Below, in pieces: positions 26,317-35,073 of a DNA stretch of 64,000 nucleotides; the first letter of the stretch is position 1, and every line of letters begins with the position of its first letter. This DNA is from Sphingorhabdus sp. Alg231-15 (GTDB taxonomy: Bacteria > Pseudomonadota > Alphaproteobacteria > Sphingomonadales > Sphingomonadaceae): assembly GCF_900149705.1 (NCBI RefSeq), contig NZ_LT703001.1, positions 1,736,001 through 1,800,000 of the forward strand, written 5' to 3'. The notes beneath the pieces are model-generated. The model was given only the letters and a program-made list of their open reading frames with translations. It did no database searches and was not told the origin of the DNA. Both the position numbers and the translations under genes were made by a program.

Positions 26317-26991
26317 ATGACCAAACTGCTTCGTATCGACGCCAGCGCGCGGACCTCACGGTCTCTTACTCGCACCCTGGCGGACACATTCACCGACAAC
26401 TGGATGTCCCGGCGACCGCATGCCGATATCGTTCAGCGCGACGTTGGTCGCAACCCGCCGCCCATCATATCTGAGGATTGGATTGCCGCCGCCTTTGCCA
26501 AGACACGCTCGCCAGAGCAGGAACGGCTTGTCGCCCTTTCCGACGAACTCATTGCCGAAGTGAGCGAGGCGCAAATGATCGTCCTAGCTGCGCCGATGTA
26601 CAATTATGGAATGCCAGCCGCGCTCAAAGCGTGGTTTGATCAGGTCGTCAGGATTGACAAGACCTTTACCTTCGACCTTGCACGTGGGGACGCACCGCTC
26701 AAACCAGTCCTCTCTGGCAAAATTCTCGTTCTGCTCACTTCATGGGGCGAGTTCGGCTTCGGCCCGGGCGAGCACAACGAAGGCCGTGACCACCTTACAC
26801 CGCATGTGCGGACCGCCTCGAAATATCTGGGAGTGGAGGAATTTCACCATATCGGGATCGAATATCAGGAATTCGGCGATGGTCGATTCGAAACATCGCG
26901 TAAGCGCGCCTCTGCAGCAGTCGAACTGTTGGTCGAAAAACTAATCGGAAAGAATGACGAAGACGCCGAGAATAGTAAGGCAGCGGCATGA
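26317..26991 (+). CDS. azoR: FMN-dependent NADH-azoreductase / NAD(P)H quinone reductase
   Basis: 224 residues of the AzoR/AcpD flavodoxin-like family, which reduce quinones and azo compounds with NADH. Visible motifs are the FMN-phosphate region LLRIDASARTSRSLTRTLAD at the N-terminus, the flavin-binding APMYNYGMPAALKAWFDQVVR, and a later LLTSWGEFGFGPGEHNEG. The ATG at 26317 is preceded by AAGGA and gives the family N-terminus; the frame is open upstream without similarity. It is divergent from and probably regulated by the LysR protein. Confidence 0.88.
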   Translation: MTKLLRIDASARTSRSLTRTLADTFTDNWMSRRPHADIVQRDVGRNPPPIISEDWIAAAFAKTRSPEQERLVALSDELIAEVSEAQMIVLAAPMYNYGMPAALKAWFDQVVRIDKTFTFDLARGDAPLKPVLSGKILVLLTSWGEFGFGPGEHNEGRDHLTPHVRTASKYLGVEEFHHIGIEYQEFGDGRFETSRKRASAAVELLVEKLIGKNDEDAENSKAAA

Positions 26992-27081
26992 GCACCGAAC
27001 CTATTGCATGATTGATTGCCGACAGGCGGTCCGGGAAATGACCTGAAGTGGGGCGTAAGCTGAACATCGGCTGTCGGTTTT

Positions 27082-27151
27082 CTAACGTCCGCTTTTGCGC
27101 CCAAAGCAGACATTAGCGTTCCGGCTGCTTTATCCCGATAGCGGACGTTAG
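27082..27151 (+). repeat. Dispersed repeat, copy B
   Basis: About 70 bp in the same orientation as copy A. It starts TAACGTCCGCTTTTGCGCCC and ends TATCCCGATAGCGGACGTTAG, so the two ends are mutually inverted (TAACGTCCGC / GCGGACGTTA). It supplies the stop codon of the minus-strand hydrolase gene (27148-27150). Confidence 0.7.
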
Positions 27152-28053
27152 CTTGTCTGCAATATAAAACTGGAAACTTGCCCCATCACCTTTTTACCTT
27201 CGGGAATTGGGATCAACATCCAGACATGAAACATTTTGGAATATTCATGATATTCAAAATTTCCGTCCACGCGTTCCAAGGCAGTTCGAAATCTTTGTGC
27301 ATCAGGCAATAATACATCTGCCGATCCGGTGAATATCTGCATGGGTGGTAGCCCTTTATGCGACCCGAACAATGGACTAACCCGTGGGTCTTTCGCGTCT
27401 AAATGACCTGCGTATAACTCTCCAAATTTTCTCAACCCGGATATGGAGATCATTGGATCGCGTTTTTCTATTTCCGGTTGATCGGGGTGCGTTGCGGTAA
27501 CATCGAGCCAAGGCGACAGCAGAATCAAGCGAGCGGGTTGAGAGTGTCCATTATCGCGCAGTGAATGAGCAACAGCCAAAGACAGACCGCCACCAGCGCT
27601 ATCTCCCATCACGGTCATATTCGCTGCCCCATGTTTCTCCGCGAGCTGTCCAAACAGTCCCTGCATTTGGGGGATGAGCTTTTCACATTTCTGCTCCGGC
27701 GCAAGCGGGTAAATAGGGGCAGTCACGCTTGCCCCTGTTGCATCAACAAGCCGTCCAATAAAATTCCAGTGGGCCCAAGATATGTCCATCACATATCCTC
27801 CGCCATGTAAGTAAAGGACATGGTGATCGCTTTTGCGGCCACCTGCTCTTGGAGCAATCGTGAAAACTCGATATCCATCAACCTGCTCTTCCAACACTTC
27901 AAACTTTCGTTTGAATCGTTTCGAAGGCAAGTCCGGACCTTTTTGACGAAGTTTCTCTATCTTTGCCTGTACTTCGGACGGATTGGAAAAAAAGGTTTTT
28001 GTGCCAGTCAACGGCAACAGACGATTAACGATGCGAGCGCGCAATGAGATCAT
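27148..28053 (-). CDS. Alpha/beta hydrolase, hormone-sensitive-lipase type
   Basis: 301 residues. HSL-family signatures are present: the oxyanion motif YLHGGGYVMD, the nucleophile elbow GDSAGGGLSLA, the Asp in GSADVLLPDA and the His in KMFHVWM. Such enzymes hydrolyse short acyl esters or lactones. Its final codons and stop lie inside repeat B, so the C-terminus was probably defined by that element. GC is low here (about 45% in a sampled 60 bp) compared with the 29-31 kb genes. It pairs with the crotonase gene upstream, about 80 bp apart on the same strand. Confidence 0.82.
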   Translation of the reverse strand: MISLRARIVNRLLPLTGTKTFFSNPSEVQAKIEKLRQKGPDLPSKRFKRKFEVLEEQVDGYRVFTIAPRAGGRKSDHHVLYLHGGGYVMDISWAHWNFIGRLVDATGASVTAPIYPLAPEQKCEKLIPQMQGLFGQLAEKHGAANMTVMGDSAGGGLSLAVAHSLRDNGHSQPARLILLSPWLDVTATHPDQPEIEKRDPMISISGLRKFGELYAGHLDAKDPRVSPLFGSHKGLPPMQIFTGSADVLLPDAQRFRTALERVDGNFEYHEYSKMFHVWMLIPIPEGKKVMGQVSSFILQTS

Positions 28054-28134
28054 GGGACACCTAAGCGCAACTACTCCGAGAATGCAATTAACGATGCCAG
28101 CTTATGTTCGATTTATCCCGCAGGTCTTGGCCGG

Positions 28135-28917
28135 TTATTTAGGCATCGAACCAAGGTAGCTTTCAAATGCAGCATGATATTCATCCTCGTTCAACGACCA
28201 TTGCTGCAAGTCAGCATCAGCCCATCCGAGTTGCATGCCCGATTTCGCTCTACCAAGGCTTGAAGTCATCCCTCGTGTTAATGCTAGCGGTGCCGCAGGC
28301 ATCTGCAAGAGCTCTGCAATCAATGTTTCAGTCGCTTGACCAAGATCACCTTCTTCAGCGCAACGCTGCGCCCAATGAGTGCGCATCAGCTCATCAGCAT
28401 ATACTTTTCTTGCGGTCATAACCCAATCTCGCGTGACCGGCAGACCGACCTCACGAGCGAGAAGCGGAGTGCCGTTCCATACGTTGGGGATTCCAAGCGC
28501 AAGCTCGGGTATTCTAAAGATTGTATCCTTGGTAACGATTCTGAAGTCGCAGGCGGTTGCTAGCAGGGCACCTCCGCCTATCACATGACCCTGAATACTC
28601 GCTATGCTCACTTGGGGAATACGATCCAGCTGTTCTAGCAATCGCTGCCATGTCGCAGTAAGATTGCGCCGCGTCGACCAGTCGCCCTCAATTTTGGGAT
28701 AGGAAGTTGTCTTTAAATCAGCGCCCGAACAAAACGATTTTCCTTCGCCACTAAAAACCAGCAATCGAATATCCGGTCTCTCCATCAATTCGTTTAGCGT
28801 CGAGGCGGTGACGGATCGTATGCTTTCATTCAATGCGTTAAGTTGCTTCGGGCGATTGAATCTAATTTTTACGATTTCTTTTTCATATGTGACAATGACA
28901 TCTTCGTGCTTGTCCAT
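28135..28917 (-). CDS. Enoyl-CoA hydratase/isomerase family protein
   Basis: 260 residues of the crotonase fold: N-terminal VRFNRPKQLNALNESI, SGEGKSFCSGADLK (oxyanion loop), QGHVIGGGALLATACDFRI and FRIPELALGIP. The glutamate normally found in GGGxE (E144 of rat hydratase) is absent, replaced by GGGALLATACD, whereas the second one (E164 region, PEL) is kept. It may therefore be an isomerase, thioesterase-like or other crotonase rather than a classical hydratase. It forms a small cassette with the HSL hydrolase between repeats B and C. Confidence 0.8.
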   Translation of the reverse strand: MDKHEDVIVTYEKEIVKIRFNRPKQLNALNESIRSVTASTLNELMERPDIRLLVFSGEGKSFCSGADLKTTSYPKIEGDWSTRRNLTATWQRLLEQLDRIPQVSIASIQGHVIGGGALLATACDFRIVTKDTIFRIPELALGIPNVWNGTPLLAREVGLPVTRDWVMTARKVYADELMRTHWAQRCAEEGDLGQATETLIAELLQMPAAPLALTRGMTSSLGRAKSGMQLGWADADLQQWSLNEDEYHAAFESYLGSMPK

Positions 28918-29058
28918 AAATTATCCCCACAATTGTTATCTACCTTATCAGGATCTCTACATATGTTGCGATGTTGTGTCATGCGGTCAGCGATAAGAGA
29001 CAATAATCGCGTCATCGATGACAGTGACGATCGGTCGGATTTTTCTCGGGCTCATGCT

Positions 29059-29088
29059 CAATGTCCGCTTTTGCGCCCAAAGCAAACA
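29059..29088 (+). repeat. Dispersed repeat, copy C (partial)
   Basis: CAATGTCCGCTTTTGCGCCC followed by AAAGCAAACA matches the left half of copy B almost exactly, in the same orientation. It ends about 20 bp before the stop of the DMT transporter gene. The right half of the repeat is missing. Confidence 0.6.
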
Positions 29089-29107
29089 CCCAGCCCACCC
29101 CGCGAAA

Positions 29108-30046
29108 TCAATCCGCTGGCTTTGGCGCCTTCGGTTTGCGCGCGCGCAGTGCGACCAGCAGGCCGGCCATCGCCAATAATGCGCCGCTGGCCGGCAGCGC
29201 GGTCCAGGCATAATCTTCGAACAGGGTCGAAAGTATCATCGCCACAACCGGGACCAGCACGCTGGAATAGGCGGCTTTTCCAGCGCCGATCTCGCGGAGC
29301 AGGGCGAAATAGAGCGGGAAGGTAATGACTGATCCGACAATCGCCAGATAGACGATGCCGCCGAGATAGGCCGCGCGCATTTCAATGACCGGCGGGCCGA
29401 CCGTTATCCATGACAGGATTATGTTGATCGCCGCGCCCCAGAACATCGCCCATGCCAGCAAGGTCAGGATCGGATAGCTTTTGAGCCGGGGCAGTGCCTG
29501 CATCACGTTGGCGATAGAGGCGGACAATATGCCGCCGATGGTCAGCGTCACGCCAAGGAAAACCTCGGTCAGCGTCGCTGGCGAGCTCTTATATTCATGC
29601 CAGAAAAGCATCGCGATGCCGACAGCCGCAATCGCGGAACCGGCCATGAAAGCGCCGTTAATCCGCTGGCCGAGAAAGATCCGGCCCAATATCGCATTGG
29701 GCACCATCAGCAGCGCAAACAGCACCGCGACCAGGCCGGAGGTGATGTAAAGCTCTGCATTATAGACGAAATTAAAGTTGAAGGAGAATTGCGCGACGCC
29801 GATCAGAATGGCCCAGACCTGGCCTGCGCGTCCCAACCGGAAGGGCAGGCGCTTATATCCAACCAGGACAAACATGGCCGCTGACGCGATCAGGAACCGG
29901 TAGCTGACCGACCAGCTGGGCGGGACATCGGAAATCTGATCCTTGATCACCAGCCAGGTCGAGCCCCAGATCAGGGATACAAGCAGGAACGGGATTAATA
30001 TGCGCGGCGTGAGTAAACTGGGCTCGCCGCTCTCGCTCGCGGTCAT
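29108..30046 (-). CDS. DMT superfamily (EamA) transporter
   Basis: 312 residues with about ten hydrophobic helices, two EamA repeats and the family's LIWGSTWLVIKDQ start and late GPP/GAxLxLxEP-like region (STLFEDYAWTALPASGALLAMAG). These proteins export amino acids or metabolites. Its start overlaps the threonine aldolase stop (ATGA), suggesting the pair works together, for example export of a threonine or glycine-related metabolite; that is inference from the coupling. Confidence 0.85.
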   Translation of the reverse strand: MTASESGEPSLLTPRILIPFLLVSLIWGSTWLVIKDQISDVPPSWSVSYRFLIASAAMFVLVGYKRLPFRLGRAGQVWAILIGVAQFSFNFNFVYNAELYITSGLVAVLFALLMVPNAILGRIFLGQRINGAFMAGSAIAAVGIAMLFWHEYKSSPATLTEVFLGVTLTIGGILSASIANVMQALPRLKSYPILTLLAWAMFWGAAINIILSWITVGPPVIEMRAAYLGGIVYLAIVGSVITFPLYFALLREIGAGKAAYSSVLVPVVAMILSTLFEDYAWTALPASGALLAMAGLLVALRARKPKAPKPAD

Positions 30047-31044
30047 AAGGCCTTGATGGCCTCAGCGAGCGGTCGGATATCCTCCGCGCTCTGGTTCCAG
30101 CTGGTGACCAGCCGTGCCTGTCCTTCTCCCCAGTCATAGAAGTCGAAACCTGCGCTGCGCAGGCTTTCCGCTTCGCTGGCGGACAATGTGATGAATATCT
30201 CGTTGGCTTCGACCGGATAGAGCAAGCGATCACTGGCCGCCTCTGCGATGATCTGCGCACCACCATTGGCGGCGCGGGCATTGGTGAGCCAGAGATCGCC
30301 GTCGAGCATCGCCAGGATCTGTGCGGCAAGATAGCGACCCTTGGATTGCAGATGGCCAGCACGCTTGCGGCGATAATGGGTTTCGCGGGCGAGGTTCTTG
30401 TCAAAGAAAACCAGCGCTTCTGCGCCCATGCCGCCATTTTTGACAAAGCCGAAGCTGAGCACGTCGACGCCCGCTTTCCAGGTGACTTCGGCGGGGCGGC
30501 AGCCGAGAGTTGCAATCGCGTTGGCGAAACGGGCGCCATCCATGTGCAAGCCCAGCTTGCGCTGTTTGCAAACTTCCGCGACCGCTGCGACCTCGTCTGG
30601 CCGGTAGATCAGTCCATATTCCGAAGCGTTGGTCAGGGATACCGCCGCCGGCTGCACCTGATGGACGTCATCACGGATCGCCGCGCAATGCTCATCAATC
30701 GTCTGCGCGGCAACTTTGGCACCTTCGCCATCCATCAGCATCAGCTTCGCCCCGCCAGTATAAAATCCGGGCGCTCCCGCTTCATCCTGCTCGATATGCG
30801 CCTCGGTGTGACATATTACGCCCTGATGCGGCTGACACATGCCCGCTAGCGCCAGCGCGTTGGCCGCGGTTCCTGTTGCTACCCACATCGCTTCGACATC
30901 GGTTTCGAACAGATCCGAGAAGGCGCCACTTAACCGAGCGCTCAGCGCATCGCCATCATAAGCAGTATCCTGCCTATTGGCGTCAGCCAAAGCCGCCATA
31001 ACCTTGGGATGGACAGAAGCTGCATTGTCTGAGAAAAATCGCAT
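30043..31044 (-). CDS. ltaE: Low-specificity L-threonine aldolase family PLP enzyme
   Basis: 333 residues. The N-terminus MRFFSDNAASVHPKVMAAL and GTAANALAL (PLP phosphate region) are typical, and the lysine is in LSFGFVKNGGMGAEAL. The HMDGARFANAI segment carries the Asp/Arg pair of this fold. Threonine aldolases cleave threonine/allo-threonine to glycine and acetaldehyde. It is first in a two-gene unit with the DMT exporter. Gene symbol is by family only; substrate stereochemistry is not visible. Confidence 0.85.
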   Translation of the reverse strand: MRFFSDNAASVHPKVMAALADANRQDTAYDGDALSARLSGAFSDLFETDVEAMWVATGTAANALALAGMCQPHQGVICHTEAHIEQDEAGAPGFYTGGAKLMLMDGEGAKVAAQTIDEHCAAIRDDVHQVQPAAVSLTNASEYGLIYRPDEVAAVAEVCKQRKLGLHMDGARFANAIATLGCRPAEVTWKAGVDVLSFGFVKNGGMGAEALVFFDKNLARETHYRRKRAGHLQSKGRYLAAQILAMLDGDLWLTNARAANGGAQIIAEAASDRLLYPVEANEIFITLSASEAESLRSAGFDFYDWGEGQARLVTSWNQSAEDIRPLAEAIKAL

Positions 31045-31182
31045 CCCAAGGCCATGCTGTGAAGTCGCCGCCGCGTCAAGATGATGATTACATGAGCGCC
31101 AGGGACAGGTTCAGGTTCACTGGCAATGTCAGCTCGACTGGGAGAACCCGGCGCAGAAGATCATTTCAATTCACACCTAGGT

Positions 31183-31692
31183 TCAGCCTGCTTCACCAGT
31201 TGAGCTATTCACCGCATCATCATTCGCGACATCGGGCTGGGCAGTGTCGAACAATCCGGCCAATCGTGCAATCTTGGTCTGGATATCCGCAAAAAGTTGC
31301 TTCATCCGGTCCATCCCCTTGCTTGTCAGGATAATATAGGCCTTGTGATGATCAGATGTATCGTCCTCCTGATAAACGAACCCGTCAGTCATCAGTACAT
31401 CAACATATCGCCGAACCAAATTCTCGGAAATTTGGCTTTCCCGAGCAATGTCCGCGAGCTGCATCTTCCGCCCTGTTCGGCCAGCATGATCAAGCGCCAG
31501 CAAAATATCCCAATTCCCGCCCATAAAATAACCGTCCGGAAACAGCTCTCTTCTTGCTTTGCGCAGATCCATGGCAACCTTACCGATATCCAGCTTCTCG
31601 ATGTTCCGCGCCCAGCTATTGCGTTCCATTTCTTCAAGTTTTTGTTTTATTTCTGTCAATAATGACAATTGATCAGCTGTTTGATCGATCAT
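31183..31692 (-). CDS. MarR-like winged-helix transcriptional regulator
   Basis: 169 residues with a central winged helix (LDHAGRTGRKMQLADIARESQISENLVRRYVDVLMTDGFVYQEDD; wing DTSDHHKAYIILTSKG). The long N-terminal helix (TEIKQKLEEMERNSWARNIEKL) would help dimerisation. The pattern of sphingomonad winged-helix DNA-binding proteins fits, but the target is unknown. It is divergent from the LuxR-type gene, 189 bp apart. Its acidic, Ser/Thr-rich C-terminus (DAVNSSTGEAG) is probably disordered. Confidence 0.75.
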   Translation of the reverse strand: MIDQTADQLSLLTEIKQKLEEMERNSWARNIEKLDIGKVAMDLRKARRELFPDGYFMGGNWDILLALDHAGRTGRKMQLADIARESQISENLVRRYVDVLMTDGFVYQEDDTSDHHKAYIILTSKGMDRMKQLFADIQTKIARLAGLFDTAQPDVANDDAVNSSTGEAG

Positions 31693-31881
31693 ATTCCTGA
31701 CTCCAATTCACCGCCAAGGGATTGAATCGACGGCCCATGTTAACGGCGTCAACTAGCGATAGGTTGGTCGTAATAATGTTGGTTTCGAATGATACTGTCA
31801 CGCAATCGGGGGACAGGTTGTAAATTTCTGCATTATGGCCCATCTTGTTGGCGGTCGCGATATTTTGGGGGAATCGCTTCT

Positions 31882-32625
31882 ATGTTTGTTCCAGGTCAGC
31901 ACAATATTCAGGTAGAAGAAATTCTGTCCGAAATTGCGCGACTTGGAAATGTTCCAGATATACTGAGGCTGATGGAGAAAATCTGTACTGACCTGGGTGC
32001 AGACCGGTTCAGCTATCACCTAACCCCAAAGCTGCGCTCTCAGACTGATCGGGCGATCCACCTGGTTGCCAAAGGCTTTTCTCGCGAATGGCTAACTTTG
32101 TATGAGCAAGCCGATTTTCGCAAACATGATCCAATCCCGGATATAATCATGCAGCGCGGTGAGCCCATGCTCTGGCAGGGTGCAATTATATTCCGGCGCT
32201 TGAACGCACAAGAACAGGCTTTCGTGCAACAGCTTGATGCTCATGGACTACGAGATGGAATTGGCATTCCCTTGTTCGGCCCCAAGGGACGTAATGCCTA
32301 TTCGGCCTTCACATTCGAACAGGCTGATATGCTTCAGGATAGCCAGAAGATTGCCACCATTGCCGCTCTGTCATCAGCTGCACATGTCAGAATTTGTAAT
32401 ATATTGGAACACAAAGATAAAAACACCGTTCAATTGTCCGAACGCGAAAGTCAGGTCATTCAACTCATCGCCAATGGGCGATCAAACAGAGCCATTGCGT
32501 CAGATCTGAATATCGGTGGAGCAACTGCTGACACTTACGTCCGCCGGGTTTTTGCCAAGTTGGATGTTAGCGACCGCATTGGTGCTTCCATTAGAGCATT
32601 AGAACTGGGAATCTTGCGACTCTAA
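31882..32625 (+). CDS. LuxR solo: autoinducer-binding transcriptional regulator
   Basis: 247 residues with an N-terminal autoinducer-binding domain and a C-terminal LuxR helix-turn-helix (LSERESQVIQLIANGRSNRAIASDLNIGGATADTYVRRVFAKL). All six canonical AHL-pocket residues are present with exact TraR spacing: W70, Y74, D83, P84, W98 and G126. In the DNA-binding domain E189 and G199 are kept and the usual Leu is Ile193. No luxI synthase is in the window, so it would be a solo that reads exogenous or remotely made AHL. ATG 31882 has GGGGGA upstream. It ends two bases before the convergent GGDEF-EAL gene. Confidence 0.88.
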   Translation: MFVPGQHNIQVEEILSEIARLGNVPDILRLMEKICTDLGADRFSYHLTPKLRSQTDRAIHLVAKGFSREWLTLYEQADFRKHDPIPDIIMQRGEPMLWQGAIIFRRLNAQEQAFVQQLDAHGLRDGIGIPLFGPKGRNAYSAFTFEQADMLQDSQKIATIAALSSAAHVRICNILEHKDKNTVQLSERESQVIQLIANGRSNRAIASDLNIGGATADTYVRRVFAKLDVSDRIGASIRALELGILRL

Positions 32626-32627
32626 TC

Positions 32628-34979
32628 TCAACCTTTCCTGCGTTTGAGATCCTGTGCCAAAGGAACCTCAGCCGCTGGTAGGTAGATTGTCTCAACATTG
32701 GGGAGCGATGAATCATTGGATCGCAGATCAGTATATTCGTTCATTGCCTCCGCCTTGCCGTACAAGAAACCCTGCACCTGATCGCAGCCTTCCATACGCA
32801 GCTCATCCACCTGATCTTCGCGCTCTACACCTTCAGCCGTGGTGGTCATTCCCAGATTCTGCGCCAAACTAATAACCGAGCGAATAATCGCGCGGCAGTC
32901 TTCACGGGTGTCAATTTCACTAACAAAGCAGCGATCAATCTTGATTTTATCGAACGGAAAACTGCGAAGATAGTTCAGAGAGCTATATCCGGTCCCGAAA
33001 TCATCCAAAGAAATGCGAATTCCCAAATCACGCAGAGTATGCAGAGTTCGAATATTGGCCTCGCTATCCTGCATCAGGATGCTTTCCGTAATTTCCAACT
33101 CCAATCGGGCCGGATCGACACCCGAATGTGCCAGCGCGTTAACGATGGTAGATACCAGGCTGGCGCTGCGCATTTGCGTGGGTGACAGATTGATTGCGAC
33201 TGTCAGTCTTTCATCCCAAGTCGAAGCATCATCGAGGGCTTTGCGAATGACCCATTCACCCAATTGAACGATCATTCCCGTTTCTTCTGCCACCCCGATG
33301 AAATCATCCGGCATGACAACACCGCGGTTCGGATGCTCCCATCGTAGCAAGGCCTCGTAACCAATTTTCTGTTGTGTCTTCAGATCAACCAAGGGTTGAT
33401 AATGCAACCGCATTTCATCCCGGCCCAATGAACCACGCAAATCGAGTTCAAGATTCCGGCGTGCTTCCGCCGCGATATCCATGCCTTTTTCGAAAAAGGC
33501 CACTCGGTTTCGTCCTGAACCTTTGGCGGAATAAAGTGCAAGATCGGCATATTTCAGCAGCTGGTTGGCATCAGACATTTCCGAGGCCCATGCGGCCACG
33601 CCGACACTCACTCCGGTCACAACATTATGATCATCAACCATGAATGGATTGCCAACCTGCTCGACAATGGCCTCGGCAACTTCGCTAACGCTTTGCGCTC
33701 TTGCGCCGGTTAGCAACAATGCAAACTCATCGCCACCGATGCGCGCCAAAAGATCGCCCGGCCTAGCCAGCTGTTCAAGTCTCCGAGCGATCAACTGCAG
33801 AAGCTTGTCTCCAATCGGGTGTCCCAACGTATCATTAATCGCCTTGAAATGGTCCAGATCGAAAAAGACCAAGGCGACTGCATCATTTGGTTTGGCGCGA
33901 TGAATTGTGCGGTTCAACGTTTCGGTAAATAGCCGCCGATTGGGCAAATCGGTAAGCCCGTCAAAATGCGCCATGTAACTGACTTTAGCTTCCGCATTTT
34001 TTTGTACGGTGATATCTTCAATGACACCCCGCATTGCGATATTTTCGTCATCCTGTGCCGCTGCTGTTGCGCGAGCAGTAATCGTCCACCACTGCTGTTT
34101 TCCGCCAACATCAACGGATACTGTAAGGTCCCGAAAGGAGCGGCCATTGCGAACATGATCGGCAAGACGCGCGCACTGATCCTTGTCGTCAATCAGCGTA
34201 GTGATATTCATTCCGTCCATGGTTTCACGCGGATGTTGGGCCGCTTCGGCAAAACGTTCACAAACATCCACCAATCGTCCCTCCGCATCTAAAGAGAATA
34301 ACCAACTGGAAGACTGTTCTTCGAAATCATTGAGGAGCAATTTTACTGTCTCTGCCGATCTCTGAATCTCCTGCTTCGCTGATAGTTGATTGGCAAAATT
34401 CTCGAAGATATTGCCACAATTGACATACAGCACCGCCGCAAACATTGTCAGTAACGCGATGGCTGCATAGCTTTCAATCCCGCCGAGATAGAGCAAACCG
34501 GCAGTGAGGCCGATATGCATGATGATAGTCCAGGCACGCGATGCTTCCGGAATATGTCGGAATGATACGACCGCGGTACTCATTTTACCGGCCCCGATAA
34601 TCGCCAGCAACATCAATTGATTGGGCGTAGCAATCGGCAGAAGACAGGCCACACCAGCACCCCACATATGAGCATAACCAGCCGCATTGAACGTAATGCG
34701 TCTTTTCAATTCCAGCATAGTCTCGCGGGAAAGGTCCGCCATTTTGGTCCGCTTAGCCAGATACAGCCGGGTGGTGGAAAGATAGATAAACATCCCGTAC
34801 CAAAGGACATGCATGGCCAGCGGCACCTGATCAAAGAACAGGATCGAAAGGATCGCAGCGTTGACGATATTGGCGAATACGGTAACGCGCACAGACTTAC
34901 CATGTTCGGTAAGCTGTTCCCGCAAAATCAGGTCCTGATCGGATCGCCCCAGCTCCCCGATTCCGTTACTAGTCGTCAT
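32628..34979 (-). CDS. GGDEF-EAL cyclic-di-GMP enzyme with membrane sensor and PAS domain
   Basis: 783 residues. About five hydrophobic segments (residues 33-190) form a MASE-like membrane sensor. A PAS-like region (about 222-330) is followed by a GGDEF domain with intact GGDEF (415-419) and an intact RxxD product-inhibition site (RPGD, 406-409). The EAL domain follows, with EALLRW at 542-547 and the downstream DDFGTGYSSL. Both c-di-GMP synthesis and hydrolysis are possible. ATG 34979 is chosen, after GTGGGG; the upstream open frame lacks similarity. It follows the photolyase-like and SANT-like genes on the same strand and converges on the LuxR solo. Confidence 0.9.
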   Translation of the reverse strand: MTTSNGIGELGRSDQDLILREQLTEHGKSVRVTVFANIVNAAILSILFFDQVPLAMHVLWYGMFIYLSTTRLYLAKRTKMADLSRETMLELKRRITFNAAGYAHMWGAGVACLLPIATPNQLMLLAIIGAGKMSTAVVSFRHIPEASRAWTIIMHIGLTAGLLYLGGIESYAAIALLTMFAAVLYVNCGNIFENFANQLSAKQEIQRSAETVKLLLNDFEEQSSSWLFSLDAEGRLVDVCERFAEAAQHPRETMDGMNITTLIDDKDQCARLADHVRNGRSFRDLTVSVDVGGKQQWWTITARATAAAQDDENIAMRGVIEDITVQKNAEAKVSYMAHFDGLTDLPNRRLFTETLNRTIHRAKPNDAVALVFFDLDHFKAINDTLGHPIGDKLLQLIARRLEQLARPGDLLARIGGDEFALLLTGARAQSVSEVAEAIVEQVGNPFMVDDHNVVTGVSVGVAAWASEMSDANQLLKYADLALYSAKGSGRNRVAFFEKGMDIAAEARRNLELDLRGSLGRDEMRLHYQPLVDLKTQQKIGYEALLRWEHPNRGVVMPDDFIGVAEETGMIVQLGEWVIRKALDDASTWDERLTVAINLSPTQMRSASLVSTIVNALAHSGVDPARLELEITESILMQDSEANIRTLHTLRDLGIRISLDDFGTGYSSLNYLRSFPFDKIKIDRCFVSEIDTREDCRAIIRSVISLAQNLGMTTTAEGVEREDQVDELRMEGCDQVQGFLYGKAEAMNEYTDLRSNDSSLPNVETIYLPAAEVPLAQDLKRRKG

Positions 34980-35073
34980 TTTATTCCCCACTCTTGGGGC
35001 GGTAACGGCTAATCGTAAATATTCTATTATTTTCCCTATTTTACATATATTTACAGGGAAGCCTGAATCTTCA

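Noticed and set aside
26865-27113. Open frame of 82 codons on the minus strand starting MSALGAKADV
   Set aside because: Its start is translation of the dispersed repeat B, and the rest is antisense to azoreductase; such repeat-derived frames recur in genomes without being genes.
31183-31220. tRNA-like sequence (minus strand reads AGCTCAACTGGTGAAGCA)
   Set aside because: It is the end of the MarR-like reading frame (codons for NSSTGEAG and stop). No anticodon stem, TPsiC arm or acceptor pairing follows.
31693-31881. lux box upstream of the LuxR solo
   Set aside because: No 18-20 bp dyad of the ACCTG-N10-CAGGT type was found in the 189 bp region.
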